Source: Clostridia bacterium
GTDB taxonomy: Bacteria > Bacillota > Peptococcia > DRI-13 > SM3-B62
DNA: 64,000 bases
Assembly: GCA_018433675.1 (NCBI GenBank)
Contig: JAHDQS010000033.1
Coordinates: 86,007-150,006, forward strand
Direction: 5' to 3'
A program made the position numbers and the translations under genes. The notes below the pieces were generated by a model. It worked only from the letters and a program-made list of their open reading frames with translations, ran no database searches and was not told the DNA's origin. Positions 37,881 to 46,154 of this stretch are shown one piece after another (the first letter of the stretch is position 1; each line of letters opens with the position of its first letter).

Positions 37881-37895
37881 TGTAAACGCTTGTCA
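37881..37895. promoter_or_regulatory. cre-like site upstream of hutU
   Basis: TGTAAACGCTTGTCA resembles a catabolite-responsive element (TGNAANCGNTNNCA) with one extra base near the end. It lies 28 bp upstream of the hutU start. CcpA repression of hut genes is known in Bacillus; here it is only suggested by sequence. Confidence 0.35.
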
Positions 37896-38038
37896 TTTAA
37901 ATTATCTCACAAGCCCATCTTCAATGTATACCGTTTCAACTAGTATTATATTGCTTTATTGGTCAAAATGTTTTATATATTGCTGCATTTGAGATATAAT
38001 TTATATATGTACTCTATCATTCGGAAGGAGAAGCAACC

Positions 38039-39700
38039 ATGCCGCATAACAATGACAAAATCCGCTGTAAAAGCTGGCAACAGGAAGGCATTCTGAGATT
38101 GCTTGAAAATTGTCTTGATCCGGATATAGCGAAATCACCTGAGGAATTGATCGTCTACGGGGGAACCGGCAAAGTTGCCAGAGACCATGTCTCCCTTGAA
38201 AAAATCAAAGAACACCTCGTCACATTAAACAACGACGACACGCTGCTTATTCAATCGGGGAAACCGGTCGCGGTATTCAAGACCTCCATCCTGGCTCCCA
38301 GAGTACTGATGTCCGGCACCATGCTCGTTCCGAAATGGTGCAACATGAAAACCTTTTCCGAACTAAAGAAAAAGAACTTGACCACCTACGGCCAATCCAC
38401 CGCAGGCTCCTGGTCATATATCGGTGCCCAGGGAATATTACAGGGGACCTGGGAAACCTTTAGACAGGTGGCCAAAGAACACTTTAACGGAAGTTTAGAG
38501 GGCAAGCTGATTTTAACCTCAGGCCTCGGACAGATGGGAAGCGCCCAGCCTGTTGCCGTCACAGGCAACGGCGGGGTAGTGATCGTTGTCGATGTGAATA
38601 AAAACATTATTAAAAAAAGGCTTTTGACAAATGCAATCGACGTCATGGCCAGTTCTTTAGATGAAGCTCTTGAATACGTGAAAGAATATTTAGCAAAAAA
38701 AGAGCCGCTGTCCATCGGCCTAGTCGGTAATGCGGCCGAGGTGTACGAGTCCTTTGTCACCCAGGATATCGTTCCCGATATTGTGACTGATCAGACTCCG
38801 GCGCACGACCTTTTCAACAGTTATATCCCTATCGGTACCAAACCCGAAGAAGCCAAAAATATCAGAGAAAGCGATCCAAGCTATTATGGTCAAATCGTTA
38901 ACATCAGTATCATCAAACACATTAAAGCCATGCAATCTCTTAAAAAAAAGGGAGCAATAGTCTTCGATTACGGGAACAATATCCGGGGAGCGGCAAAAAT
39001 GGCAGGTGCCAAGAATCCCTTCAGTTTTCCGAACTTTATCTCCAGGTACCTGCGCCCGCTTTTTTGCGAAGGCCGGGGACCCTTCCGCTGGGTAGCCCTT
39101 TCTGGTGATCCCGAGGATATTTATAAAACGGATGATCTGGTCTTATCCCTTTTCCCCCATGACACAAACCTCAAAGACTGGATCGATTTTGTCCAACATC
39201 GCTTTGCCTTTCATGGACTACCGGCTAGAGGGTGCTGGTTGAATTTTGAGGAAAGACCTCTTTTTGGAGAAGTGATTAATAATATGGTTAAAAAAGGCGA
39301 ATTAAGCGGTCCTATCGCCATTACCCGCGACCATATGGATGCGGCTTCGGTAGCCTCTCCTTATCGGGAAACGGAAAGAATGAAGGACGGCAGTGACGCT
39401 ATTGCAGACTGGCCGGTTTTAAACGCGCTGTTAAACACCAGCTGCGGAGCAACCCTGGTGGGACTGTATCAGGGAGGTGGGGTCGGTATCGGCTATTCCA
39501 TTCATTCAGGAATGACCATCATAGCCGACGGAAGTGAATTGACCGGCGAAAAGATCAAAATGGTTTTGAAATACGACCCCGGGCTCGGTGTAATCAGATA
39601 TGCTGATGCCGACTACCAGGCGGCAAAAGACATCGTCCTTAGTAAAAATTTAGGACAAGCTGCATTTGAACCTGTAACTGAGGAAAAAAACGATGGATAA
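38039..39700 (+). CDS. urocanase-family hydratase, classical bacterial clade, altered active site
   Basis: A 553-residue protein aligned by eye with classical bacterial HutU (557 residues): VYGGTGKVARDH, LLIQSGKPVAVFKT, TAGSWSYIGAQGILQGT, TSGLGQMGSAQP, FDYGNNIR, LARG-type GLPARGCW with the Cys, and RDHMDAASVASPYRETE. Several otherwise constant positions differ: YGQMTAGSW becomes YGQSTAGSW, TDQTSAHD becomes TDQTPAHD, HHGGGVG becomes YQGGGVG, and the residues after ARGCW diverge and are shorter. It may act on a modified urocanate (methyl- or thio-urocanate) rather than urocanate itself (inference). A good ribosome binding site (GGAAGGAG) precedes the ATG. It overlaps the downstream regulator gene by 8 bp. 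Confidence 0.85.
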   Translation: MPHNNDKIRCKSWQQEGILRLLENCLDPDIAKSPEELIVYGGTGKVARDHVSLEKIKEHLVTLNNDDTLLIQSGKPVAVFKTSILAPRVLMSGTMLVPKWCNMKTFSELKKKNLTTYGQSTAGSWSYIGAQGILQGTWETFRQVAKEHFNGSLEGKLILTSGLGQMGSAQPVAVTGNGGVVIVVDVNKNIIKKRLLTNAIDVMASSLDEALEYVKEYLAKKEPLSIGLVGNAAEVYESFVTQDIVPDIVTDQTPAHDLFNSYIPIGTKPEEAKNIRESDPSYYGQIVNISIIKHIKAMQSLKKKGAIVFDYGNNIRGAAKMAGAKNPFSFPNFISRYLRPLFCEGRGPFRWVALSGDPEDIYKTDDLVLSLFPHDTNLKDWIDFVQHRFAFHGLPARGCWLNFEERPLFGEVINNMVKKGELSGPIAITRDHMDAASVASPYRETERMKDGSDAIADWPVLNALLNTSCGATLVGLYQGGGVGIGYSIHSGMTIIADGSELTGEKIKMVLKYDPGLGVIRYADADYQAAKDIVLSKNLGQAAFEPVTEEKNDG

Positions 39701-40895
39701 ATTACTTTTAAAATACGCACGTGAAAGCTTTTTAAAAAACCTTCTCTATAACAACATCAAAAGCGCTAAAGAGGTTATTTACCTCAAAAAACTCTTAAAT
39801 ATTGAGTTAAACCTTAATACCGTCTTCGTGCTGACTATCGATAATTATTTTTCCCTTACCCTCAATAAAAGCGAACTGAAGAAACAGGAATTGAGGCTCA
39901 CAGTTTTCAGAGCGCTGGAAGAAATAACGGAATATATGGGTATGTACGTTATTAATACTTCCGAATCTGATTACGCTATCTTGCTTAGAACCGAGCAGTT
40001 CAACAAGCTGGATATGAAAAAAAGCATCAAAACCGGAACCCTGATCGTGCAAAAAGTTCACAGTTCTACCGGAATTTCAGTATCGATAGGCCTGGGAAGA
40101 CCCTATCACGATATTCAAAATCTGCACTTATCCTATAAAGAGGCCCTCATGGCCTGCTCGCAAAAATTCTTTTTGGGAGGCAGCCAAGTAATCCACACCT
40201 CACAGGTTGCTCCCTATTCAGAAGACCTGTGTATTTTTTCAAGTGAAATTGAATCAGAACTGATTATTACAATGTTGGGATGCAACGAAGAAGAAGCCCA
40301 CCGTTTGATAGTGGACTTATTGGCTAGAAGCCTTAATGTATGTCATTTAAACCCCCTTGTCCTTAAGACGCGTCTCATTGATATAACGACCATGCTGGTC
40401 AAGGTGGCCTTTGAAACAGGTGCCAACGAGAAAAGACTTGGCGAAATAAGCGCCAATACTGTCAATATGCTACTGCAAGCCGATATTATCAGCGATTTGG
40501 ATAAAACCATGAAAAAGATGGTTGGGGATATCATCAAAGAAATATTTCACACCAGAAAGAGAAAAAACCTCACTGCCTTTGAAAAGTCTCTCAAATACAT
40601 TCAAAAGAACTATCACCGCACTATCAGCCTGGAGGACGTCGCAAATTACGTCAATTTAAACGCGTATTATTTCAGTCACAGTTTTAAAAGCTTCACGGGA
40701 ATGAGCTTCATTGATTACCTGACAAAGATACGTATTGAAGAGGCCAAAAAGCTTCTATTACTTGGAAATAACAATATCACCGCCATTGCCAAAGAGGTTG
40801 GCTATGACAACGCAAACTATTTCAGCAGAGTATTTAAGAACACAGTAGGCGTTCCTCCCACCAAATACAGGATACATTTTGAACAGCAGGAATAA
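39693..40895 (+). CDS. AraC-family regulator with CdaR-type GGDEF-like domain
   Basis: A 400-residue transcription factor. Residues about 295-400 form the AraC DNA-binding domain with two helix-turn-helix units (ISLEDVANYVNLNAYYFSHS and ITAIAKEVGYDNANYFSRVF). The middle region VSIGLGRPYHDIQNLHLSYKEA is typical of the degenerate GGDEF-like domain in CdaR/PucR and YesN-type regulators. There is no receiver domain. It is translationally coupled to the second urocanase and divergent from the long operon, so it probably activates or represses the whole island in response to its substrate. Confidence 0.87.
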   Translation: MDKLLLKYARESFLKNLLYNNIKSAKEVIYLKKLLNIELNLNTVFVLTIDNYFSLTLNKSELKKQELRLTVFRALEEITEYMGMYVINTSESDYAILLRTEQFNKLDMKKSIKTGTLIVQKVHSSTGISVSIGLGRPYHDIQNLHLSYKEALMACSQKFFLGGSQVIHTSQVAPYSEDLCIFSSEIESELIITMLGCNEEEAHRLIVDLLARSLNVCHLNPLVLKTRLIDITTMLVKVAFETGANEKRLGEISANTVNMLLQADIISDLDKTMKKMVGDIIKEIFHTRKRKNLTAFEKSLKYIQKNYHRTISLEDVANYVNLNAYYFSHSFKSFTGMSFIDYLTKIRIEEAKKLLLLGNNNITAIAKEVGYDNANYFSRVFKNTVGVPPTKYRIHFEQQE

Positions 40896-40916
40896 CTTCT
40901 TCCTGCTGTTTTTTTG
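40882..40916 (+). terminator. rho-independent terminator after the AraC gene
   Basis: AACAGCAGGAA (40882-40892) pairs with TTCCTGCTGTT (40900-40910), followed by a run of T. The stop codon of the regulator gene lies in the loop. Confidence 0.93.
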
Positions 40917-40924
40917 TTTGAATG

Positions 40925-40963
40925 ATTATTTCCCGCTTACCTGGGCTTTGATAACCGAAAAAA
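40925..40963 (-). repeat. 39-bp direct repeat, copy 1 (methyltransferase gene tail)
   Basis: Matches 41462-41500 with four mismatches. On the minus strand it encodes FSVIKAQVSGK and a stop, while the other copy encodes FLVIKAQVSGK and a stop; three of the four differences are synonymous. Both are therefore the 3' tail of the same former gene. The roughly 500 bp between them holds a small membrane-protein gene. Confidence 0.7.
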
Positions 40964-40975
40964 TATTTTTAAATT

Positions 40976-41239
40976 TTATCTATTCTTAATTATTTCGTAA
41001 ATTATATGGCATAGTACAGATACACTTAACAGCCCACCTAACCAAGGGCCTATTTTTCTATTAAGTTTACTGTTTTTCTCTGAGTCCACGCGAGACCCAA
41101 AGACAACTGTTAATCCTAATGCGATCATGGACACCTTATAAAGCATTAAGCTGCTTAATACTAGGCTAGCCACAATTAGACCTATACCTATAACTATGGT
41201 CATATTTCTAGCTATTATGAAAAACCTATCACTTCTCAT
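40976..41239 (-). CDS. small membrane protein of unknown function
   Basis: An 87-residue protein with a short basic start (MRSDRFF) and two to three hydrophobic segments (IVIGIGLIVASLVLSSLMLY, MIALGLTVVFG and GGLLSVSVLCHIIYEII). I do not recognise a family. GGTGG lies 8 bases before the ATG. The gene lies between two copies of a 39-bp repeat and may have arrived with the intervening segment. Confidence 0.55.
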   Translation of the reverse strand: MRSDRFFIIARNMTIVIGIGLIVASLVLSSLMLYKVSMIALGLTVVFGSRVDSEKNSKLNRKIGPWLGGLLSVSVLCHIIYEIIKNR

Positions 41240-41265
41240 TTAATTAACCACCGTAATCTCTTAGT

Positions 41266-41412
41266 TTGCAATTGAAATATAAAGGCACTGAACAATTAAA
41301 AGCACAACGGCGCAAAGAAAGGTTGTATTCCAAAATAAAGAACAGCGTTGAAACAGTATTTGGTGAAAGTAAACGCTTCTACGTTTCAGGCAGAATTATG
41401 GCACATCTCTAA
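41266..41412 (+). pseudogene. possible transposase C-terminal remnant
   Basis: A short frame with no start reads LKAQRRKERLYSKIKNSVE followed by TVFGESKRF and a stop after IMAHL. The basic, helical style resembles the end of DDE transposases, but the match is by eye and weak. It lies between the 39-bp direct repeats. Confidence 0.25.
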
Positions 41413-41461
41413 GATAGCAGTGAGACGGTAATGGGAATGGTAGGGTGTTAAGCAATCCCTA

Positions 41462-41500
41462 ATTATTTCCCACTTACCTGTGCTTTGATGACCAAAAAAC
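41462..41500 (-). repeat. 39-bp direct repeat, copy 2
   Basis: Second copy of the methyltransferase-gene tail (see 40925-40963). This copy remains attached to the deleted gene. Confidence 0.7.
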
Positions 41501-41630
41501 ACCTTCACCGAGTCCCTACCGGCAACAATTGCCTTATCGCCTCTAATTCTGCTGCAAATATTAATTTGTTTTGCGTAAACCAGTCTTCATATAGATTAAC
41601 ATTATCCCCGAAAACCTTGATTTTCTCCAT
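41463..41630 (-). pseudogene. internally deleted SAM methyltransferase gene
   Basis: A good ribosome binding site (AGGAGG) and ATG at 41630 start MEKIKVFGDNVNLYEDWF, then LIFAAELEAIRQLLPVGTR, which is the usual N-terminus of a small class I methyltransferase just before motif I. Next comes an in-frame TGA and, still in the same frame, RCFLVIKAQVSGK and a stop, which fits the C-terminus of such enzymes. The about 150 central residues are missing. The tail is repeated at 40925-40963. Confidence 0.7.
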
Positions 41631-41670
41631 TTTCTTCCTCCTGGTTTCCCCTTTTAACCATCCCCGTGGG

Positions 41671-43908
41671 TTAACCGCACTTGGAGTAACCGCAGCTTCT
41701 GCAGACTTTGCAGCCTCCCTCATACTCCACAGGTGAACCGCATTCCGGACAAAATTCAGCGGTCTCCGACTGTACCCTCAGCGTTAGTTCTATCTCCTCA
41801 ATGCTCGGATCACTGGATTCCAGACGCCCGTTGTTCAGTTTTTCCAACGTCCTGCCGATAGCATCCGGACAGGAGAGAACGTTGATTTCCTTATTTCCCT
41901 TAGCCCTCTGACTCAAGGTTGAATGACACCTGATACCTCTTAGCTGCTCAATAATGGCTTCCACACTTATTCCCGACCTCAATGCTATCGAAATCAGCCT
42001 GCTCGTGGCCTCACTCTGGCTCGGACAGCCTCCTGCCCTGCCGAGATTAGTCATGACCTCACAGATTCCGTTATCATCGTAGTTAGCAGTGATGTACAAG
42101 TTGCCGCAACCGATCTTCACCTTCTCGGTAAGACCTCTGGTTACCTTGGGCCGGGGGCGCGGAATAATACCCTTTTTCTGTTCCTGAGAATCCGTCTTGT
42201 CCGCATCCGCCTTCCCGATATTTAAGACCTGTGCGTCCCGGCTGCCGTCTCTGTAAATAGTTACTCCTTTGCAGCCTGTTTCATACGCCTTTATATACAC
42301 CTCTTCCACCATTTCTTTGGTTGCGGAATGAGAAAAGTTGACTGTCTTGGAAACCGCATTATCCACATGCTCCTGAAATGCAGCCTGCATCCGAATATGC
42401 CAGTAAGGCTTGATGTCATGGGCCGTGACAAATAATCTCTTGATATGCGCAGGAATACCCTCTATCTCATGCAGGGAACCCTTTTGTGCGATCTCCTCCA
42501 TCAACTCTTCGGAATAAAACCCCTCCCGCACAGCTATTTCCTTGAACAGCGGATGTGTTTCCACCAGCTTATCGTTATCCATGACATTTCTGAAATATGA
42601 AATAGCAAACACAGGCTCAATCCCGCTTGAGGTTCCGGCAATAATACTGATGGTACCGGTTGGAGCAATTGTAGTGGTCGTGGCATTTCTTAAGGCCAGA
42701 CCGCTCTTTTTGTGCTTGCTGTTTTTATAGGCCGGGTAAGTACCTCTCTTTTTCGCCAGCTCCATGGATTCTTCTTTAGATTTCTTGTCGATAAACGACA
42801 TTACCTCTTTGCCGAGCTTAACACCTTCTTCAGAATCATAGGGAATGCCAAGGGAGATTAGAATATCTGCAAAACCCATCACTCCCAAGCCTATTTTTCT
42901 GGTTTGCTTCGTCATTTCTTCAATTAACGTCAAGGGATAATTATTTACCTCAATAACGTTATCCAGAAAATGCACCACCAGACGGACCGTATCCTCCAGC
43001 TTCTGATAGTCGACAACGGTTTTTTTCCCTGATTGTTTAACCATCTTCGCCAGGTTGATTGAAGCCAAATTGCAGGACTCATAAGGCAGTAGAGGCTGTT
43101 CTCCACAAGGGTTAGTTGACTCTATCTCACCCAGGGCCGGAGTCGGATTGTCCTTATTGAGCCTGTCCAAAAAAATAATTCCCGGTTCTCCGTTGGTCCA
43201 GGCCATCTCTACAATCAAATCAAAAACCTTTTTAGCCTTGAGCTTGCCGACTGCTTTTTTGGTACGGGGGTCAATAAGGTCATACTCTTCATCCTTGCCG
43301 ACTGCTTTCATAAAATCGGCGGTTATCCCCACACTTATATTAAAATTTGTCACCTCGGTGTTGTCTTCTTTGCATTTGATAAATTCCAGGATATCGGGAT
43401 GGTCCACCCTTAAAATACCCATATTAGCGCCGCGCCGCGTTCCTCCCTGTTTAACAGCTTCGGTAGCGGCGTTGAACACCTTCATGAAGCTCACCGGTCC
43501 GGAGGCCACCCCTCCCGTAGAAGCTACCGTGGCACCCTTAGGCCTTATCCTGGAAAAACTAAAGCCTGTACCGCCCCCGGATTTATGGATAAGGGCCGCA
43601 TTTTTGATGGTGTCGAAAATGCTCTCCATGGCATCCTCTACCGGCAATACAAAGCAAGCCGAAAGCTGCCCCATGGGCCTTCCGGCGTTCATCAACGTGG
43701 GTGAATTAGGCAGAAACTCCAAGTTAGTCATGGCCTGATAAAATCTTTCCGCCAACTCTTCAGTCTCATTCTCTTCCTGATACGCGCTTGCAACGCTATC
43801 GGCCACCCTTTTAAACATTTCCTCGGGCGTTTCGATGACATTGCCCTTTTCGTCTTTGATTAAATACCTTTTTTCCAACACCTTGATAACATTTTCCGAT
43901 AAGTTCAT
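41671..43908 (-). CDS. nrdJ: adenosylcobalamin-dependent (class II) ribonucleotide reductase
   Basis: Reduces ribonucleotides to deoxyribonucleotides with adenosylcobalamin, independent of oxygen. The 745-residue chain has the N-terminal LSENVIKVLEKRYLIKDEKG, LPNSPTLMNAGRPMGQLSACF (with an active-site Cys; here shortened to NAGRPMGQLSACF), NPCGEQPLLPYESCNLASIN (glycyl/cysteine loop; NPCGEQPL) and IAPTGTISIIAGTSSGIEP. The C-terminus ends in a zinc-ribbon-like CPECGSPVEYEGGCKVCRSC and final CG, probably used for re-reduction. The start is ATG 43908, with GGAGGG 7 bases upstream. Two NrdR-type boxes lie immediately upstream. Confidence 0.95.
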   Translation of the reverse strand: MNLSENVIKVLEKRYLIKDEKGNVIETPEEMFKRVADSVASAYQEENETEELAERFYQAMTNLEFLPNSPTLMNAGRPMGQLSACFVLPVEDAMESIFDTIKNAALIHKSGGGTGFSFSRIRPKGATVASTGGVASGPVSFMKVFNAATEAVKQGGTRRGANMGILRVDHPDILEFIKCKEDNTEVTNFNISVGITADFMKAVGKDEEYDLIDPRTKKAVGKLKAKKVFDLIVEMAWTNGEPGIIFLDRLNKDNPTPALGEIESTNPCGEQPLLPYESCNLASINLAKMVKQSGKKTVVDYQKLEDTVRLVVHFLDNVIEVNNYPLTLIEEMTKQTRKIGLGVMGFADILISLGIPYDSEEGVKLGKEVMSFIDKKSKEESMELAKKRGTYPAYKNSKHKKSGLALRNATTTTIAPTGTISIIAGTSSGIEPVFAISYFRNVMDNDKLVETHPLFKEIAVREGFYSEELMEEIAQKGSLHEIEGIPAHIKRLFVTAHDIKPYWHIRMQAAFQEHVDNAVSKTVNFSHSATKEMVEEVYIKAYETGCKGVTIYRDGSRDAQVLNIGKADADKTDSQEQKKGIIPRPRPKVTRGLTEKVKIGCGNLYITANYDDNGICEVMTNLGRAGGCPSQSEATSRLISIALRSGISVEAIIEQLRGIRCHSTLSQRAKGNKEINVLSCPDAIGRTLEKLNNGRLESSDPSIEEIELTLRVQSETAEFCPECGSPVEYEGGCKVCRSCGYSKCG

Positions 43909-43921
43909 TAAAACGCCCTCC

Positions 43922-43937
43922 GTACTATATGTAGTAT
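43922..43937. promoter_or_regulatory. NrdR-type box, proximal
   Basis: GTACTATATGTAGTAT (plus strand) fits the NrdR consensus of the form ACACWATATATWGTGT loosely. It is 32 bp (about three helical turns) from the second box, as usual for NrdR pairs, and just upstream of the nrdJ ribosome binding site. Confidence 0.7.
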
Positions 43938-43953
43938 GCAATAACTCTTCCAT

Positions 43954-43969
43954 GTACTATATATTGTGT
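43954..43969. promoter_or_regulatory. NrdR-type box, distal, overlapping the likely -10
   Basis: GTACTATATATTGTGT is close to the NrdR consensus. On the minus strand a TTGACA lies at 43985-43990, and a weak -10 (CACAAT) 17 bp later overlaps this box. Binding of NrdR would block the nrdJ promoter. Confidence 0.72.
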
Positions 43970-44018
43970 GCTCTAATGCTTATCTTGTCAAGGGACAAAA
44001 GACCCAACTTGGTCCCAC

Positions 44019-44879
44019 TTAAGTCGAGTAGGCTTTGAGATGAACCAAGAAAAATTCCAGCCTCGTGGCATCAATACAATAAGAATCATTTCCATTAATA
44101 ATAAAAGACCCCGATATTGTATTAAAAAGATAAACAGTGTCGCCAAAAACGATTTGCAGATCGCAATCCTCCTCGCTAATCTGTTCAATTGGGTCGGTGC
44201 TTGTTATCGTGAATTCAAATTCTTTTTTTATGACAGCAGAATACGACTTCATGACTATATAGTTTTTTTTAATATCACCAAACCCTGTGCCGGAATCCGA
44301 CAGGACGGTTATTTGTGCACAGTTTTTGAGGTCGGTGTCATCTCGACGAATTGCATCAACAGCGGCTTTGATAGCTGAGAAGTTTAAAACGGCCTCACGT
44401 GGTCCACGCAGTTTGAGTTTGTTGTTCTCTACATCGGAAGGCTCTAAAACACTGTTATCCATATCATAAAACTCCAAATATGAATGATTTTCATCAACCT
44501 TTATAGTAAGGACATAGCTTTTACCACTACTTTCAATAAGCAAGTCGACACCCACGACACTGATGGTTATTACACCGGAATCACCAACGTTGGGTCCTTC
44601 ATGTTCTTCAGAGATTGAAGAAAGGTCAATTTCCGCTAATAAACCGGCAAGTTCCCGAAAATGTTCATCGTTGGCAGGTGCAGCTATAGTGCCGCGGGAG
44701 AAAGTCCGTTCTATCACAACAGATATGCCATCCGGATTGTTTACTACATCTGACATAGCATCACGAATATCTTGGTTACTGTTTGTCTGTGAATCGGCTG
44801 CCTCTTTCGTTATCATACAGGCTGTTTGCAGTAACAACACAAGCAGAGTGATGATTATTAAAAGACATTTGTTTTTCAT
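44019..44879 (-). CDS. putative lipoprotein, unknown function
   Basis: A 286-residue protein with an N-terminal lipoprotein signal: MKNKCLLIIITLLVLLLQTAC, that is a basic start, a hydrophobic core and a lipobox ending LQTAC with Cys at about residue 21. The mature part is a mixed acidic, beta-rich protein without a family I recognise. The start is ATG 44879, after AGAGAGGG. The next genes on this strand also encode exported or anchored proteins of unknown function, suggesting a surface-protein cluster. Confidence 0.65.
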   Translation of the reverse strand: MKNKCLLIIITLLVLLLQTACMITKEAADSQTNSNQDIRDAMSDVVNNPDGISVVIERTFSRGTIAAPANDEHFRELAGLLAEIDLSSISEEHEGPNVGDSGVITISVVGVDLLIESSGKSYVLTIKVDENHSYLEFYDMDNSVLEPSDVENNKLKLRGPREAVLNFSAIKAAVDAIRRDDTDLKNCAQITVLSDSGTGFGDIKKNYIVMKSYSAVIKKEFEFTITSTDPIEQISEEDCDLQIVFGDTVYLFNTISGSFIINGNDSYCIDATRLEFFLVHLKAYST

Positions 44880-45095
44880 AGTACATGCCCTCTCTAATCT
44901 TATATTGTATCTGAATATTTCCATTTATAGTGAATATTTTCAACTTTATGCTGTGATTTCTCTTTGCCACCGTACTCATACAAAAAATATGGACTTCACC
45001 CAACATCACAATCATAGATTGTTGTCGGCTCCCGCGGACCTTGTTATTTCCACAATGAAAATCCGGGAACGCAAAGCTCTCAGCTCGTAAGAATG

Positions 45096-45854
45096 CTACT
45101 CCACAATAATGTCGAGAGATTTTATGTTCGAGGAAAAAAGAGCGTCCTTTGCTGATACTCTTAGTAATGCATCTTCGACAACAAGAGAGGCGTTTTCCAA
45201 TATAGAAGAAATATCTTCACAATTCTCGGAGGGGAGATGGAAAATGAATTCCCCAAAATCAAAATTATTGTCCTCGTTGAAGTTTAATGAAGAAATCCCC
45301 TCAATTCTTTTGCCGTCTATCTCTAGTTTTGGAAAACGAGGAAGTGTATTTTCATGTGCTTCGATATTAATTGCAACTGTGTACATTGTTTCATTTGCTC
45401 TTTCGGTTGATACTGAAGATATCGCGAACCATTCCTTGCCATCTAAAGTAGCGGGAGTCTTGGTAGAACACAGCTCCAACGAAGTCGTCGAAATTTCAGT
45501 AGGTATATAAAGAGTCGGGGGAAAGATATATATTCTGTCAATCGGGTCTTTTAGGGAAAAGGTATAGACATACCTGCTTCCTTCAGGCTTACAGCTTTTT
45601 CTTCTCAATATGTTTGTAAACTCTTCATCTGTTGCAACAACAACATCTTCGGCAATCTCAAAGAATTCACCATAGCTCTCATAATTAACATAGAAAGTAA
45701 GTGTATCTGACTCGAGGACAGCATCAACATAAGACACCCTAACAGAATCATTCCTGCTGCTTAGTAAATCAACCGAAATCAGAGCTTTAAAAGCGCATAG
45801 GATGAGTGTTATGCAGAGAAAACACATAATAAATATTCCTTTTTTACTCTTCAT
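45096..45854 (-). CDS. putative membrane-anchored protein, unknown function
   Basis: A 252-residue protein with one N-terminal hydrophobic helix (GIFIMCFLCITLILCAF) and a long extracytoplasmic beta-rich part. DAVLESDTLTFYVNYESYGE and the later KLEIDGKRIEGISSLNF recall immunoglobulin-like domains of DUF4179/DUF5643-type anti-sigma-linked proteins, but this is only a resemblance. A C-terminal Leu/Ser-rich strand region ends SLDIIVE. It lies between two other exported-protein genes. Confidence 0.6.
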   Translation of the reverse strand: MKSKKGIFIMCFLCITLILCAFKALISVDLLSSRNDSVRVSYVDAVLESDTLTFYVNYESYGEFFEIAEDVVVATDEEFTNILRRKSCKPEGSRYVYTFSLKDPIDRIYIFPPTLYIPTEISTTSLELCSTKTPATLDGKEWFAISSVSTERANETMYTVAINIEAHENTLPRFPKLEIDGKRIEGISSLNFNEDNNFDFGEFIFHLPSENCEDISSILENASLVVEDALLRVSAKDALFSSNIKSLDIIVE

Positions 45855-45908
45855 TATTTAACACCCCCTTTAGAAATTTATTAGATAAATTGGCATCCGA
45901 GATTGGTA

Positions 45909-46154
45909 TCAATTATCAATAATAGAAATTTGCATCAAAAGTATACGGATATCAATAAACATGCCATCCACCAAACATATCATTAACCCCGGCTTAGATT
46001 TTAGTATATACCATCTGGTCGGATCCGTTTTACTGTCAGAACCTACGAAGACCCCTGTTACCGCAGAGGCAGATGTAGAAATTGCGAAAAACAGAACAAG
46101 CATTAAAGTAAAAAACACTTTTCCTAAAGATATTGTTAACCGCTTTCTTATCAT
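45909..46154 (-). CDS. short secreted protein, probably truncated
   Basis: An 81-residue frame with a clear signal peptide (MIRKRLTISLGKVFFTLMLV followed by small residues; cleavage likely after SASA, about residue 32). The mature part, VTGVFVGSDSKTDPTRWYIL, then becomes hydrophobic and irregular, which suggests a frameshift or truncation near the 3' end. The start is ATG 46154, with AAGGAG 7 bases upstream. No family recognised. Confidence 0.45.
   Translation of the reverse strand: MIRKRLTISLGKVFFTLMLVLFFAISTSASAVTGVFVGSDSKTDPTRWYILKSKPGLMICLVDGMFIDIRILLMQISIIDN

Noticed and set aside
43148..43738. Long plus-strand open frame (196 codons) opposite nrdJ
   Set aside because: It lies fully inside a confident nrdJ gene, has no ribosome binding site and shows composition expected of an antisense frame.
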